A stretch of 64,000 nucleotides of DNA from Trichococcus collinsii (GCF_900107505.1 NZ_FNQH01000003.1:62001-126000); one strand, 5' to 3'. Positions 46,121 through 60,654 are shown, counted from the first letter of the stretch. Notes: generated by a model from the letters alone, not told the origin. Program-made: numbers and translations.

Positions 46121-46774
46121 ATGGATGTACAAAGCTATATGTCAACGGATTTAGTAACGATTCAACCTTCAACAAAAATTATCGAAGCTTTGGATTTAAT
46201 GAAAGAGCATAAGATCCACCGTCTGCCGGTTGTTCAGGGCGAAACTATCGTGGGTTTGATAACGGAGGGCATCATTGAACGCAATACACCTTCCAGCATG
46301 ACCAGTTTGGATATGCATGAAGTCAACTATCTGTTGAACAAAACAACAGTGGCAGACATCATGGAAAAACGTGTTGTAACGATCAATAAGGAAGCTCTTT
46401 TGGAAGAAGCTGCCGTAATGATGCGTGAGAATGGCATCAGCGTCCTGCCGGTCGTCGAAGCAGGCAACCGCCTGATCGGCATCATCACCGAAAAGGACAT
46501 CTTCTCCGCCTTCATCGATGTGCTAGGCTACTACACACCGGGCGTCCGCGTTGTCGTCAATATCCATGAAGACAAAAAAGGCGTCCTCGAAGATCTGACC
46601 GATATCTTCTCCGATGAGAACATCAACATCCAACAGATCGCGACTTACCGCAAACTGGGCTATGTCCAGGTCGTCATCCAACTGGAAAGCAAAGACATCG
46701 ACGGCATCCGTGCCAGACTTGAAGAACACGGCTACGAAATCGGATCGATCATCTACAAACCAGAAAGAGTATAG
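46121..46774 (+). CDS. CBS-pair plus ACT domain protein (AcuB-like)
   Basis: A 217-residue cytoplasmic protein. Two CBS domains (about 1-60, MSTDLVTIQPSTKIIEALDLM, and 75-135, MEKRVVTINKEALLEEAAVMM) are followed by an ACT domain (about 140-215, GVRVVVNIHEDKKGVLEDLTDIF). CBS pairs bind adenine nucleotides and ACT domains often bind amino acids. It starts three bases after the livF stop, behind AGGAGG, so it belongs to the liv operon. It is often labelled AcuB, but no acetoin genes are near. A sensor role for transport or BCAA level is inference. Confidence 0.85.
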   Translation: MDVQSYMSTDLVTIQPSTKIIEALDLMKEHKIHRLPVVQGETIVGLITEGIIERNTPSSMTSLDMHEVNYLLNKTTVADIMEKRVVTINKEALLEEAAVMMRENGISVLPVVEAGNRLIGIITEKDIFSAFIDVLGYYTPGVRVVVNIHEDKKGVLEDLTDIFSDENINIQQIATYRKLGYVQVVIQLESKDIDGIRARLEEHGYEIGSIIYKPERV

Positions 46775-46777
46775 TGT

Positions 46778-46901
46778 GTGATGAATCCTGAGCTCAGAGA
46801 TTGAGCACTAACGAGGTTCAGGACTGCGCAGCCTTAGGTTTGGCTGAGTGGGCATGAATAGCGTTAGGCGGAGAACTCTAGGATTCAGAACCGTTCTAAA
46901 A
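46778..46901 (+). repeat. Family B structured repeat, copy 2 (after the acuB-like gene)
   Basis: GAGCACTAA (46803-46811) and TTAGGC (46864-46869) face each other. Helices: outer GAATCCT / AGGATTC, next CAGAG / CTCT(A), then CTAACG / CGTTAG, inner TTCA / TGAA, and apical AGCC / GGCT. It ends in TTCAGAACCG. It starts a few bases after the stop codon of the operon's last gene. Confidence 0.75.
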
Positions 46902-46950
46902 GGATCCAAATAATCCCGTTTACCAAGCAACATCATACAATTAAGAAAAC

Positions 46951-46986
46951 CGCTCACTCCAACTAAAATGGAGTGGGCGTTTTTTT
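46951..46986 (+). terminator. Terminator of the liv operon
   Basis: CGCTCACTCC / GGAGTGGGCG stem with one mismatch and seven T residues. Confidence 0.85.
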
Positions 46987-47019
46987 ATGCAAATGATTTC
47001 TTTTATCACGTAATAAGTG

Positions 47020-47025
47020 TATAAT
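47020..47025 (+). promoter_or_regulatory. -10 element before the unknown 178-residue protein gene
   Basis: A perfect TATAAT 30 bases before the start codon; the -35 region is weak (TTTCTT at 46997-47002 with a 17-base spacer). Confidence 0.45.
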
Positions 47026-47054
47026 AAGAACATGATAGATTGGAGGTCACATAA

Positions 47055-47591
47055 ATGAATAATGCACTTATAACAATTGTCTTGTTTACGATCAAAGAGC
47101 AATATGTCAGTGAAAAAGCTTTTTATGCCAATCAACTAGGGATCTCACCGCAGAGCTGGGATCGCTGGAAAAAAGGAGAGCATGGTTTAAAACCCGAGAA
47201 CATGCAGATCATTTCAAAATTGTTCACCGATTATGAGTGGATGCTTGTCCAGAAAGTTTGCCGCAATGCCGAAATTCTTCCCGAGGTGGCAGAGAACCCT
47301 GTAAGAGAATATCAATTCCTGAAGTATCAAGTCGCCAAAAAATGGATAGCGACGGATTTGGCCGATTTCAAATGGTACACTACCGATGAGACGGTTCATG
47401 ATTCAGAGATCCACAAACCGGCAATCACGACACTCCGGCTCGAGTGCAACTATGATTTCTGGAGTTACAAAGATATCATCGACCTACGCTTGCCTAGCAT
47501 TATCCGTCATCAGATCGATTCGGAAAAAATCAATCTGCTGGAATGGTTCAATGAGAATACGCCTGATACCATTACAAAAATTACTGAATAA
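47055..47591 (+). CDS. Protein of unknown function with an HTH-like N-terminus
   Basis: A 178-residue soluble protein I do not recognise. Residues about 14-50 (YVSEKAFYANQLGISPQSWDRWKKGEHGLKP region) look like a helix-turn-helix: short helices around LGISPQSWDRWKKG. The rest is rich in aromatic and charged residues, with no membrane segment and no catalytic motif I can name. GGAGGT precedes the ATG and a TATAAT lies upstream, so it is probably a real monocistronic gene with its own hairpin after it. A regulator or toxin-antitoxin-like role is possible but not supported further. Confidence 0.7.
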   Translation: MNNALITIVLFTIKEQYVSEKAFYANQLGISPQSWDRWKKGEHGLKPENMQIISKLFTDYEWMLVQKVCRNAEILPEVAENPVREYQFLKYQVAKKWIATDLADFKWYTTDETVHDSEIHKPAITTLRLECNYDFWSYKDIIDLRLPSIIRHQIDSEKINLLEWFNENTPDTITKITE

Positions 47592-47605
47592 TTTAATATA
47601 CACCG

Positions 47606-47637
47606 AAAAGCCGAGATGATATTATCTTGGCTTTTCG
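47606..47637 (+). terminator. Terminator-like hairpin after the unknown gene
   Basis: AAAAGCC(G)AGAT / ATCT(T)GGCTTTT with a central GATATT loop; the T tract is short. Confidence 0.7.
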
Positions 47638-47688
47638 CTTGGATTCGAGCTTAGGCTTACTTTTTGGGTGTGGATTGATGGGCGTTTG

Positions 47689-47697
47689 TGCTAAAAT
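47689..47697 (+). promoter_or_regulatory. Extended -10 promoter of the VanY-type gene
   Basis: TGC-TAAAAT lies 39 bases before the start codon. Confidence 0.5.
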
Positions 47698-47736
47698 AGG
47701 CATAACACAAAATTTTAGACCAGAAGAGGGTAGAAG

Positions 47737-48588
47737 ATGGAAACGAAAAACACACACTCCCAGACACCTGAGCGGTACGCACAAAGACTGCGTTTCCTTG
47801 CGGGACTCTTGCTGGCGATGCTCTTTTTCACAGGATGCACAACCAATGATGATGAACCAAAAATCAGTCAGCAGAATTCTTCAGCAAATAATCACTCCGG
47901 AGAATCGCAAGCCGCTGCCGAAGCTGCAGTTGATGAAGACGAGCCCAAAGTGATCGTGACTCCCAACGCTTCATCAGCTGATTGGAATCTGGTTTTGGTG
48001 AACAGGGGAAATCAGCTTGCTGGAGAAATCGCCATGGAGTTATACTTGACAGAAAGCGGCTATCAGATCGACAGCAGAATTAAGGACCCATACTTGACAT
48101 TGATGGAAGCGGGAAAAGCTGCCGGGATGGATTTCACGATGATTTCAGGTTACCGCTCCATTGAGCAACAACAAGCAAACTATGATGTCAACTATCAAAA
48201 TTATCTAGCCTCAGGTTTTTCGGAAGAAGAGGCACGCGCAAAGACGGAAGAATATATTGCATTGCCTAATGCCAGCGAACACACAACCGGACTCGCCGTG
48301 GATATCACATCGACCGCTTTAGCCAACCAAGAAGGTAATTCAGGCTTATTACCGGATTTGGAAAACTATCCGGAAGGGCTATGGCTGAAAGAAAATGCAC
48401 CCAAATACGGTTTCGTCTTGCGTTTCCCAAAAGCGAAAGAAGACATCACCGGCATCAATTTTGAACCGTGGCATTTCCGGTATGTTGGCGTAGAGAACGC
48501 TGTGTACATGACTGAACAGAATCTGACATTGGAAGAATACATAGCTATTCTGAAGCAAAATGAAGAACTCGGGATCAGTAAAAAATAG
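47737..48588 (+). CDS. D-alanyl-D-alanine carboxypeptidase lipoprotein (VanY/M15B family)
   Basis: A 283-residue lipoprotein. The signal peptide has lipobox FTGC (Cys34). The M15 metallopeptidase domain has ISGYRSIEQQQANY, the zinc motif SEHTTGLAVDI (S-x-H-x(6)-D type) and the third ligand in EPWHFRYVG. The enzyme trims the terminal D-Ala from peptidoglycan stem peptides outside the membrane. GAAGAGGG lies before the ATG. Next to it is a glucosaminidase, so the pair forms a small wall-remodelling locus. Glycopeptide resistance is not implied, as vanHAX is absent. Confidence 0.92.
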   Translation: METKNTHSQTPERYAQRLRFLAGLLLAMLFFTGCTTNDDEPKISQQNSSANNHSGESQAAAEAAVDEDEPKVIVTPNASSADWNLVLVNRGNQLAGEIAMELYLTESGYQIDSRIKDPYLTLMEAGKAAGMDFTMISGYRSIEQQQANYDVNYQNYLASGFSEEEARAKTEEYIALPNASEHTTGLAVDITSTALANQEGNSGLLPDLENYPEGLWLKENAPKYGFVLRFPKAKEDITGINFEPWHFRYVGVENAVYMTEQNLTLEEYIAILKQNEELGISKK

Positions 48589-48625
48589 CAGGTAAAGCAG
48601 CACAACCAAATAGATGGAGGAAAAT

Positions 48626-49246
48626 ATGGCACGAAAGATTAAGCGGGCTCGAAAACAACCGCAATCAGCATCTGCTAAGGCCGTTAAGATTTTATTTTTC
48701 TTGTCGATCAGTTTTATGGCAAGTCTGTCATTTATCGGCGATTTTGCTCCGATTGTACCGGATATCCCGGAGTACGACAATAATCAGGGAACCGGCTTCA
48801 TCGCCACTATCGCCCCTGCTGCACAACAGATGCAAGCAGCATACGGTGTTCACGCTAGCATCAGCATCGCTCAAGCTATACTCGAATCAGATTGGGGAGA
48901 GAGCGAACTGTCTGCCGTCTACAATAACCTTTACGGCATGAAGGGTGAGGATCCGGGAAATACAGTTCTTTTGACGACCAATGAATACTACAACGGCCAG
49001 TGGGTCACCATTCAAGCAAAATTCAGGGTCTACGGCAGCTGGACAGAATCGGTCCAAGACCATGCGCTGTTGTTCGTCAACGGAACCACTTGGGATCCGA
49101 ATCAATACGCTCCCGTTCTGCAGGCGGCCACTTATCAGGAAGCAGCTCAAGCTCTTCAGGATTGTGGCTATGCGACCGATCCGGATTATGCGACTAAATT
49201 GATTGCGGTCATCGAACAGCATGCACTTTATGAATATGATAGTTGA
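48626..49246 (+). CDS. Peptidoglycan glucosaminidase, GH73 family
   Basis: A 206-residue exported enzyme. One hydrophobic segment (about 20-40) acts as signal or anchor. The GH73 domain follows: ASISIAQAILESDWGESEL (catalytic Glu in AILESDWG), NNLYGMKGE, and FRVYGSWTESVQDHALLF. It cleaves the GlcNAc linkage of peptidoglycan. LysM or other wall-binding repeats are missing, so it is the short form of the family. GGAGG lies before the ATG at 48626; the in-frame upstream ATG overlaps that site and is not used. Confidence 0.9.
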   Translation: MARKIKRARKQPQSASAKAVKILFFLSISFMASLSFIGDFAPIVPDIPEYDNNQGTGFIATIAPAAQQMQAAYGVHASISIAQAILESDWGESELSAVYNNLYGMKGEDPGNTVLLTTNEYYNGQWVTIQAKFRVYGSWTESVQDHALLFVNGTTWDPNQYAPVLQAATYQEAAQALQDCGYATDPDYATKLIAVIEQHALYEYDS

Positions 49247-49260
49247 AACATACAAAAAGA

Positions 49261-49319
49261 AACGCGTGGACAGATGGAGCCCTTTCCAAGAGGCAGCCTG
49301 ATGTCCGCGCTTTTTTTTC
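49261..49319 (+). terminator. Terminator after the GH73 gene
   Basis: GCGTGGACA / TGTCCGCGC, with a long internal segment that can pair partly, then eight T residues. Confidence 0.75.
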
Positions 49320-49390
49320 CATCACTTCTGATTTCTTACGGAAATTCGACAAACAGAGATTTTTTCCATGGCGACAATCGTTGAATATAG

Positions 49391-49399
49391 TGATAAAAT
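49391..49399 (+). promoter_or_regulatory. Extended -10 promoter of the PurK-like/GntR pair
   Basis: TGA-TAAAAT lies 62 bases before the start codon of the PurK-like gene. Confidence 0.45.
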
Positions 49400-49460
49400 G
49401 ATTTGGTAAAGACTTTTTTAACAAATTCTAATGAAAAATCCAAGAGAGTAGTGTGATCAC

Positions 49461-50591
49461 ATGCCGAATCAAATTTTACCCGGGAAAACAATCGGTATTA
49501 TTGGCGGAGGACACGTCGCCCGTATGATTGCTTTGGAAGCCAAAAAAATGGGTTACCAAATAGGCATCTTGGACGCCGACCCTGCCTGTCCGGCTGGGCA
49601 AATAGCTGATTGGCAGATAACCAAGAGATATACGGACTTTGAAGCGCTGACGGATCTCGCAGCAAAATCTGACGTCCTGACATTTGAATCCGAAGCTGTG
49701 GACACAATGTTGCTGACACAAATCAATCCTTATATCAGCATACCGCAGGATCCGGACAGCCTTTCCATCACCCAAGACCGATTAATCGAAAAGGCGTTTC
49801 TGGAATCATTGAACATAAACGTAACGCCTTATGCGACGATAACCACCATCGAAGACATGGAAGAGGCTGTCAAAAGTATCGGCTTCCCATGTGTTCTGAA
49901 GCCGATACGTATTGAAATGGCTACACCGGTGCAACATCTTTTATACAGTGAAGAAGACTTCGGAAGGGCGTCAGCCTTACTGAAAAAAGGAACGTGCATT
50001 TTGGAGGCGTGGATCCCATTTGAGATGGAGTTGGCGATTACGGTCGCACAGGATGTGAACAATGTGTTCACTTCATTCCCTGTCACCGAAACAGTCTACC
50101 GGGAGCAAAAACTTGTGAAGACAATCACGCCAGCAAGAGTAGGCGGTAACTTCCAGAAAGAGCTAGAGCATATCGGCAAGCTGGCTGCGAAGGCCATGAA
50201 TCTGACCGGGATTTTGACAATCGAGACATTCATGACTTCATCAGGAACGCTGTATGTGAACCGTTTGGTCGTCCGACCGCACCATTCGTGCAATTATTCA
50301 CTGGACGGCTGTAGCATCTCACAATATGAGGTGCTGGTCCGCTGCATCTGTGGGTTGCCCATTCCGGAAATCCAGTTGTACGATACAAGCGTGACTTTCA
50401 ATATCATGGAAGAAAAACTTGATGAAGCAATGATTCTGCTGCTGACCAAACCAGATTGGCATTTCCACTTTTACGGAAAAAAAGAACACCGCGCGAAACG
50501 GAAAATGGGACACGTCACATTATTGGGTGACATCCCAGATATCCTCATCAACGAATTGGAAGAAAACGGCTTGTTGAAATCTACAGAGTAA
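49461..50591 (+). CDS. PurK-like ATP-grasp protein with altered active-site loop
   Basis: A 376-residue homologue of N5-carboxyaminoimidazole ribonucleotide synthase. It keeps the N-terminal IGIIGGGHVARMIA, DADPACPAGQIAD, QDRLIEKAFLESL and VRPHHSCNYSLDGCSISQYE. True PurK has a glycine-rich ATP-grasp loop of the type KTRRGGYDGKGQ; here that place reads VLKPIRIEMATPVQHLLYSEED, with the Gly residues and second Lys lost. PurE is not adjacent; a GntR regulator follows in the same orientation. It may be inactive as PurK or use another acid and amine substrate. Start chosen as given; no perfect ribosome site is seen (AGAG at 49444-49447 is nearest). Confidence 0.75.
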   Translation: MPNQILPGKTIGIIGGGHVARMIALEAKKMGYQIGILDADPACPAGQIADWQITKRYTDFEALTDLAAKSDVLTFESEAVDTMLLTQINPYISIPQDPDSLSITQDRLIEKAFLESLNINVTPYATITTIEDMEEAVKSIGFPCVLKPIRIEMATPVQHLLYSEEDFGRASALLKKGTCILEAWIPFEMELAITVAQDVNNVFTSFPVTETVYREQKLVKTITPARVGGNFQKELEHIGKLAAKAMNLTGILTIETFMTSSGTLYVNRLVVRPHHSCNYSLDGCSISQYEVLVRCICGLPIPEIQLYDTSVTFNIMEEKLDEAMILLLTKPDWHFHFYGKKEHRAKRKMGHVTLLGDIPDILINELEENGLLKSTE

Positions 50592-50636
50592 CGGAAACAG
50601 GTGTCCGCTCTCTTATATGAAGGAAGGAATCAATTG

Positions 50637-51293
50637 ATGGAGGAAAGGCTATTCAATAAGGCATACGACTACATAAAGGACAAAATAGACAGCAATTGCT
50701 GGCCTCCGGGAACCAAAATAACCGAACAACTTATTTCGGAAGCGTTGTTTATGAGCCGGACACCGATTCGCACTGCGCTGCTTTTGCTTGAGGAGGAAGG
50801 GATGGTGAAATCTATCCCCTACAAAGGCTATATCGTGGCCGAGAAGAAGATCTCAAACGAGGGTCTATTGGAACGCCTGGAACTGATCGCAGGTCTCATT
50901 ATGAATTACCTACAATATCTGAAGGAAAACGACATCGCCTTGGATCACAACAAATTTGATGAGATTCTGGAAAAACAAGTGGAGTATTTGAATTACCGTG
51001 ATGCGACGGGTTACTTCAAGAATGAATACCGACTCTTTGAGACATTCATCGAACAAAGCGACAATCAATTCATGAAGAAAGTGATTTTGACGACAGCTCG
51101 GGACATCCATGGCACTTATTCCGACAACGGTGACCTGATGGATGAAGCGCGTTACCAAAATGAAGCCAAATTGCTCGCCTTGTATCAAGAAGTGAGCATC
51201 TGTATGCGTGCTAAAGATTATGATAAGATGGGCGAATACCTTGTTTTCTTCTTCGAAACGTTGAAAGACACAAACGATATCCTGGCCCAATAG
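50637..51293 (+). CDS. GntR-family transcriptional regulator (FadR-like)
   Basis: A 218-residue regulator with an N-terminal winged helix (LFNKAYDYIKDKIDSNCWPPGTKITEQLISEALFMSRTPIR region; recognition helix SRTPIRTALLLLEEEGMV) and an all-helical C-terminal effector domain of the FCD type. GAAGGAAGGAA lies before the ATG at 50637. It is 45 bases after the PurK-like gene and shares its terminator, so it may control that gene in response to an organic acid; the ligand is unknown. Confidence 0.88.
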   Translation: MEERLFNKAYDYIKDKIDSNCWPPGTKITEQLISEALFMSRTPIRTALLLLEEEGMVKSIPYKGYIVAEKKISNEGLLERLELIAGLIMNYLQYLKENDIALDHNKFDEILEKQVEYLNYRDATGYFKNEYRLFETFIEQSDNQFMKKVILTTARDIHGTYSDNGDLMDEARYQNEAKLLALYQEVSICMRAKDYDKMGEYLVFFFETLKDTNDILAQ

Positions 51294-51303
51294 ACTGAGA
51301 AAG

Positions 51304-51352
51304 AAAGTCCTGCCGCTGAATCATTTGCTTGATTCAGCGGCAGGACTTTTAT
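51304..51352 (+). terminator. Terminator after the GntR gene
   Basis: Very strong stem AAAGTCCTGCCGCTGAATCA with its complement around TTTGCT, followed by TTTTA. Confidence 0.93.
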
Positions 51353-51706
51353 GTTGGATGTCATGAAATCCAACCCTTAGGCTAATATCAAACAGGTTCC
51401 TGTCGGTATGCTGACTACTGACTTCATTGTAAACCCTGACATCCGGAAAAGAGAGTTCTTTTGCTATAAACAGCCGCAAAGAGTGGCATAATAGGCTGAG
51501 ACGAAATTGAAATGCACCAAGGGGAACAAGGGTTAAAAACTCTCTAAAATATCCGGGGATTCATTGATAGACAGGCTCTAAAATGATAGACTAAACCATG
51601 ATGCAAATCAGAATCGATAAGGCTGCACCATCGCCTTGAACCTATCAAAAAAGAACATACCCATACACACTCCGATACAAAGGCAACAAAAGAAAGGATG
51701 GCAATT
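51353..51706. other. Intergenic region before pcrA
   Basis: The 354-base stretch has a small hairpin GTTGGAT / ATCCAAC (51353-51374) and a possible extended -10 TGG-CATAAT (51484-51492), which would give pcrA a leader of about 200 bases. No ORF with a ribosome site and no family A or B repeat is seen. Confidence 0.45.
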
Positions 51707-57156
<5,450 letters not shown>

Positions 57157-57182
57157 GGCACAGTTTTCCTTCATCATGGATG

Positions 57183-57330
57183 AGCGAACCCGTTCCGCTT
57201 TTCTTCTCCAGCTTCACGGGTTAGCCCTTCGGAAATTAGATAAATCGTACCTATTGCGCTCTACGATGCTCAGTCGGCACGATTTCCTAAATTTCTATCA
57301 GGGCTGAACGAACCCGTTCCGCTTTTAACG
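57183..57330 (+). repeat. Family A dispersed structured element, short copy (after camS)
   Basis: Left arm AGCTTCACGGGTTAGCCC (57210 on) and right arm AGGGCTGAACGAACCCG (57300 on) pair. Inside, AAATCGT / ACGATTT brings together the conserved core TTGCGCTCTACGATGCTCA (57254-57272). An extra right-arm end (CGAACCCGTTCCGCTTTT) lies at 57185, outside the main element. The repeat sits where a camS terminator would be expected and may serve that role, although the T tract is short. Confidence 0.7.
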
Positions 57331-57384
57331 GTTTTCAGAAAGTGCGGGAAACATGAGAAAACTCCCACAAACCGATGATTTTTA

Positions 57385-57393
57385 TGCTAAAAT
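57385..57393 (+). promoter_or_regulatory. Extended -10 promoter of gatCAB
   Basis: TGC-TAAAAT lies 57 bases before gatC; no clear -35. Confidence 0.5.
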
Positions 57394-57449
57394 GAACAGG
57401 TATGTAAAAAAACGATGACTACACAAAACGACAGAAAGAAGGGTATTAC

Positions 57450-57755
57450 ATGGCAATCACTGAAGAGCAAGTGCGTCACGTAGCAAAACTGGCCAAGCTG
57501 GAATTCGCTCCTAATGAAATTAAACATTTTACAGAACAATTGGGCGACATCATCGACATGGTGGAACAATTGGAAGCAGTCGATACAACGGATGTACCCG
57601 TGACTTCTCATGGCTATGCATTGAAGAATGTCATGCGTGAAGATGTAGCGGAACCAGGAACAGATCGCGACCTCTTATTCAAAAACGTCAAAACAGCCGA
57701 AGACGGTATGATCCAAGTGCCGGCAATTCTAGATAATGAGGTGGAAGGCGCATGA
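57450..57755 (+). CDS. gatC: Aspartyl/glutamyl-tRNA amidotransferase subunit C
   Basis: A 101-residue protein, [19 protein letters not shown] at the start, then [11 protein letters not shown] and the C-terminal ILDNEVEGA. GatC wraps around GatA and GatB and stabilises the complex that turns Glu-tRNA(Gln) into Gln-tRNA(Gln). GAAAGAAGGG precedes the ATG. It overlaps gatA by ATGA. Confidence 0.96.
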   Translation: MAITEEQVRHVAKLAKLEFAPNEIKHFTEQLGDIIDMVEQLEAVDTTDVPVTSHGYALKNVMREDVAEPGTDRDLLFKNVKTAEDGMIQVPAILDNEVEGA

Positions 57756-59206
57756 GTATTTTCAATGAAACGCTAACGAGCCTGCATGAAGGTTTAGTCA
57801 ATAAAGAATTTTCTTCCGTGGAACTAACACAAGCAGCCTTCAAACGCATCGCTGAAACAGACGGAAAAGTGGAAGCATTCTTGGCTTTGAACGAAGAAGG
57901 AGCCTTGAAGCAAGCACAAGCAGCTGACGAAAAAGGCTACGCGGACGGCAATATCCTGAACGGTATTCCTTTAGGGATCAAAGACAACATCGTCACTGAA
58001 GGCGTGATAACGACAGCAGCGAGTCGCATGTTGGGCGACTTCATGCCGATCTATGACGCAACAGTCGTAACCAAATTGAAGGAAGCCGGCGCAGTCAACA
58101 TCGGAAAACTGAACATGGACGAATTTGCCATGGGCGGAAGCACGGAAAACTCCTACTACAAAAAAACAAAAAATGCTTGGGACCTGACAAAAGTTCCCGG
58201 CGGTTCATCCGGTGGCTCAGCTGCTGCAGTTGCTAGCGGCGAAGTTGTCGCTTCCTTGGGTTCTGATACAGGCGGAAGTATCCGCCAACCAGCTGCCTTC
58301 AACGGCATCGTCGGCATGAAACCGACATACGGCCGCGTATCCCGTTACGGCTTGATTGCTTTTGCGTCCAGCCTTGACCAAATCGGTCCGATGACACGCA
58401 ACGTAACCGACAACGCCTTGTTGTTGGAAGCAATCAGCGGCTATGATGCCAAAGATTCGACTAGCATGAAGTTGGAAGTGCCTAAATTCAGTGCAAACCT
58501 GAACGGAAATGTAGCAGGCATGAAGATTGCTTTGCCGAAAGAATATTTCCAAGAAGGCGTATCCGCTGAAATCCAAGCGGCTGTAAGAAAAGCAGCTGCC
58601 CAATTCGAAGAAATGGGCGCTACCGTAGAAGAAGTCAGCATGCCCACTTTGGCCTACGGAATCCCTGCTTACTACATCATCGCTTCTTCGGAAGCTTCAT
58701 CCAACCTGCAACGTTTTGACGGTGTGCGTTATGGCTACCGCGCTGAAAATGTGAACTCATTGGATGAATTGTACATCAAGAGCCGTTCCGAAGGTTTCGG
58801 AATGGAAGTGAAACGCCGCATCATGTTGGGATCCTTCTCATTGAGCGCTGGTTTCTATGATGCTTACTTCAAGAAAGCAGGACAAGTCCGTACGCTGATC
58901 AAACGCGACTTCGCGAACATCTTCGCAGGCTATGATCTGATCCTTGGGCCCACCACTACAACGACTGCTTTCGGAATCGGCGAAAAGAACGACGATCCAT
59001 TGGCTATGTACATGGACGACTTGTTGACCGTAACGATCAACTTAGCGGGCGTTCCGGCCATTTCAGTTCCTGGCGGTTTCTCGGCTGACGGCATGCCGAT
59101 CGGTATCCAATTGATTGGTAACTACTTCGAAGAAGCAAAAATCTATCAAGCTGCTTTTGCATTGGAACAAGCGAACGACTATCTTGACCAACACCCAAAC
59201 CTGTAG
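57752..59206 (+). CDS. gatA: Aspartyl/glutamyl-tRNA amidotransferase subunit A
   Basis: A 484-residue amidase-signature enzyme that releases ammonia from glutamine. The Ser-cisSer-Lys triad lies in GIKDNI (Lys near 77), [14 protein letters not shown] and GGSIRQPAA (nucleophilic Ser near 176). Normal length. Translationally coupled to gatC. Confidence 0.97.
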   Translation: MSIFNETLTSLHEGLVNKEFSSVELTQAAFKRIAETDGKVEAFLALNEEGALKQAQAADEKGYADGNILNGIPLGIKDNIVTEGVITTAASRMLGDFMPIYDATVVTKLKEAGAVNIGKLNMDEFAMGGSTENSYYKKTKNAWDLTKVPGGSSGGSAAAVASGEVVASLGSDTGGSIRQPAAFNGIVGMKPTYGRVSRYGLIAFASSLDQIGPMTRNVTDNALLLEAISGYDAKDSTSMKLEVPKFSANLNGNVAGMKIALPKEYFQEGVSAEIQAAVRKAAAQFEEMGATVEEVSMPTLAYGIPAYYIIASSEASSNLQRFDGVRYGYRAENVNSLDELYIKSRSEGFGMEVKRRIMLGSFSLSAGFYDAYFKKAGQVRTLIKRDFANIFAGYDLILGPTTTTTAFGIGEKNDDPLAMYMDDLLTVTINLAGVPAISVPGGFSADGMPIGIQLIGNYFEEAKIYQAAFALEQANDYLDQHPNL

Positions 59207-59218
59207 GAGGAAAACATT

Positions 59219-60649
59219 ATGAATTATGAAACAGTCATCGGACTGGAAGTCCATGTGGAATTGAAAACTGAATCAAAAATGTTCTCCCCATCTCCAGCAC
59301 ACTTTGGGGCAGAACCGAACACAAATACGAACGTCATCGACTGGGGCTACCCGGGCGTCTTGCCTGTCATCAACAAAAGAGCTATCGAATTCTGCATGAA
59401 GGCTGCTTTGGCTTTGAACTGCGAAATCTCAACGGAAACGCACTTCGACCGCAAAAACTACTTCTACCCGGACAATCCGAAAGCTTACCAAATTTCGCAA
59501 TTGGATAACCCAATCGGCCATGACGGCTGGGTTGAAATCGAAGTGGAAGGCGTTAAGAAAAAAATCCGCATCGAACGCGTTCATCTTGAAGAAGATGCCG
59601 GCAAAAACATGCACGGGTCAGACGGCTATTCCTATGTCGATTTGAACCGTCAAGGAACGCCATTGATTGAAATCGTATCGGAAGCGGATATGCGCTCTCC
59701 TGAAGAGGCTTATGCTTACTTGGATGCGGTACGCCAAATCATTATGTACACAGACGTATCCGATGTGAAGATGGAAGAAGGCTCTATGCGTTGCGATGCC
59801 AACATCTCCATCCGCCCATTCGGCCAAGAAAAATTCGGCACGAAGACAGAATTGAAGAACCTGAACTCCTTCAACTTCGTCCGCAGAGGTTTGGCTCATG
59901 AAGAAAAACGCCAAGCGCAAGTATTGAACGCTGGCGGCGTCATCCAACAGGAAACACGCCGTTTCGATGAAACAAATGGCGAAACGATCCTGATGCGCGT
60001 CAAGGAAGGCGAAAGTGATTACCGTTACTTCCCTGAACCGGATCTGCCAGGCTTGACCGTTTCCCAGGAATGGATCGACCGTGTCAAAGCAAGCATTCCG
60101 GAAATGCCTGCAAAACGTCGCGAAAGATACATTTCGGAATACGACCTGCCTGAGTACGATGCAATGGTATTGACACTTTCGAAAGAAATGTCCGACTTCT
60201 TTGAAGGCACCCTTGCTGCCGGTGCGGATGCCAAATTGGCTTCCAACTGGTTGATGGGTGAAGTTTCAGCTTACCTGAACAGCGAAAAAGTGGAGCTGGC
60301 CGACACCAAACTGACGCCAGCTAACCTTGCCGGCATGATCTCATTGATCGAAGACGGCACAATCAGCACGAAAATCGCCAAGAAAGTCTTCCGCCTGTTG
60401 GCAACAAAAGGCGGAGACGCAAAAGCAGTCGTTGAATCAGAAGGCCTGATCCAAATGAGCGATCCGTCGCAACTGTTGCCGATCATCAACGCCGTTTTGG
60501 ACAACAGCCAACAATCCGTTGACGACTTCAAAGCCGGAAAAGACCGCGCCAAAGGCTTCCTAGTAGGCCAAATCATGAAACAAACCAAAGGCCAAGCCAA
60601 CCCAGGCATGGTCAACCAACTCCTAGCACAAGAGTTGGAAAAAAGATAG
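59219..60649 (+). CDS. gatB: Aspartyl/glutamyl-tRNA amidotransferase subunit B
   Basis: A 476-residue subunit that activates the misacylated tRNA with ATP. The start [14 protein letters not shown], the conserved [31 protein letters not shown] and [11 protein letters not shown] are present, and the tail (about 360-476) is the YqeY-like tRNA-binding domain. AGGAGGA precedes the ATG, 12 bases after gatA. A family B repeat follows its stop. Confidence 0.97.
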   Translation: MNYETVIGLEVHVELKTESKMFSPSPAHFGAEPNTNTNVIDWGYPGVLPVINKRAIEFCMKAALALNCEISTETHFDRKNYFYPDNPKAYQISQLDNPIGHDGWVEIEVEGVKKKIRIERVHLEEDAGKNMHGSDGYSYVDLNRQGTPLIEIVSEADMRSPEEAYAYLDAVRQIIMYTDVSDVKMEEGSMRCDANISIRPFGQEKFGTKTELKNLNSFNFVRRGLAHEEKRQAQVLNAGGVIQQETRRFDETNGETILMRVKEGESDYRYFPEPDLPGLTVSQEWIDRVKASIPEMPAKRRERYISEYDLPEYDAMVLTLSKEMSDFFEGTLAAGADAKLASNWLMGEVSAYLNSEKVELADTKLTPANLAGMISLIEDGTISTKIAKKVFRLLATKGGDAKAVVESEGLIQMSDPSQLLPIINAVLDNSQQSVDDFKAGKDRAKGFLVGQIMKQTKGQANPGMVNQLLAQELEKR

Positions 60650-60654
60650 GATAC

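Noticed and set aside
47737-48588. Vancomycin resistance locus (VanY here, VanZ-like at 31.6 kb)
   Set aside because: The two genes are 15 kb apart, and vanH, a D-Ala-D-Lac ligase, vanX and vanRS are absent; both families are common housekeeping genes in Firmicutes.
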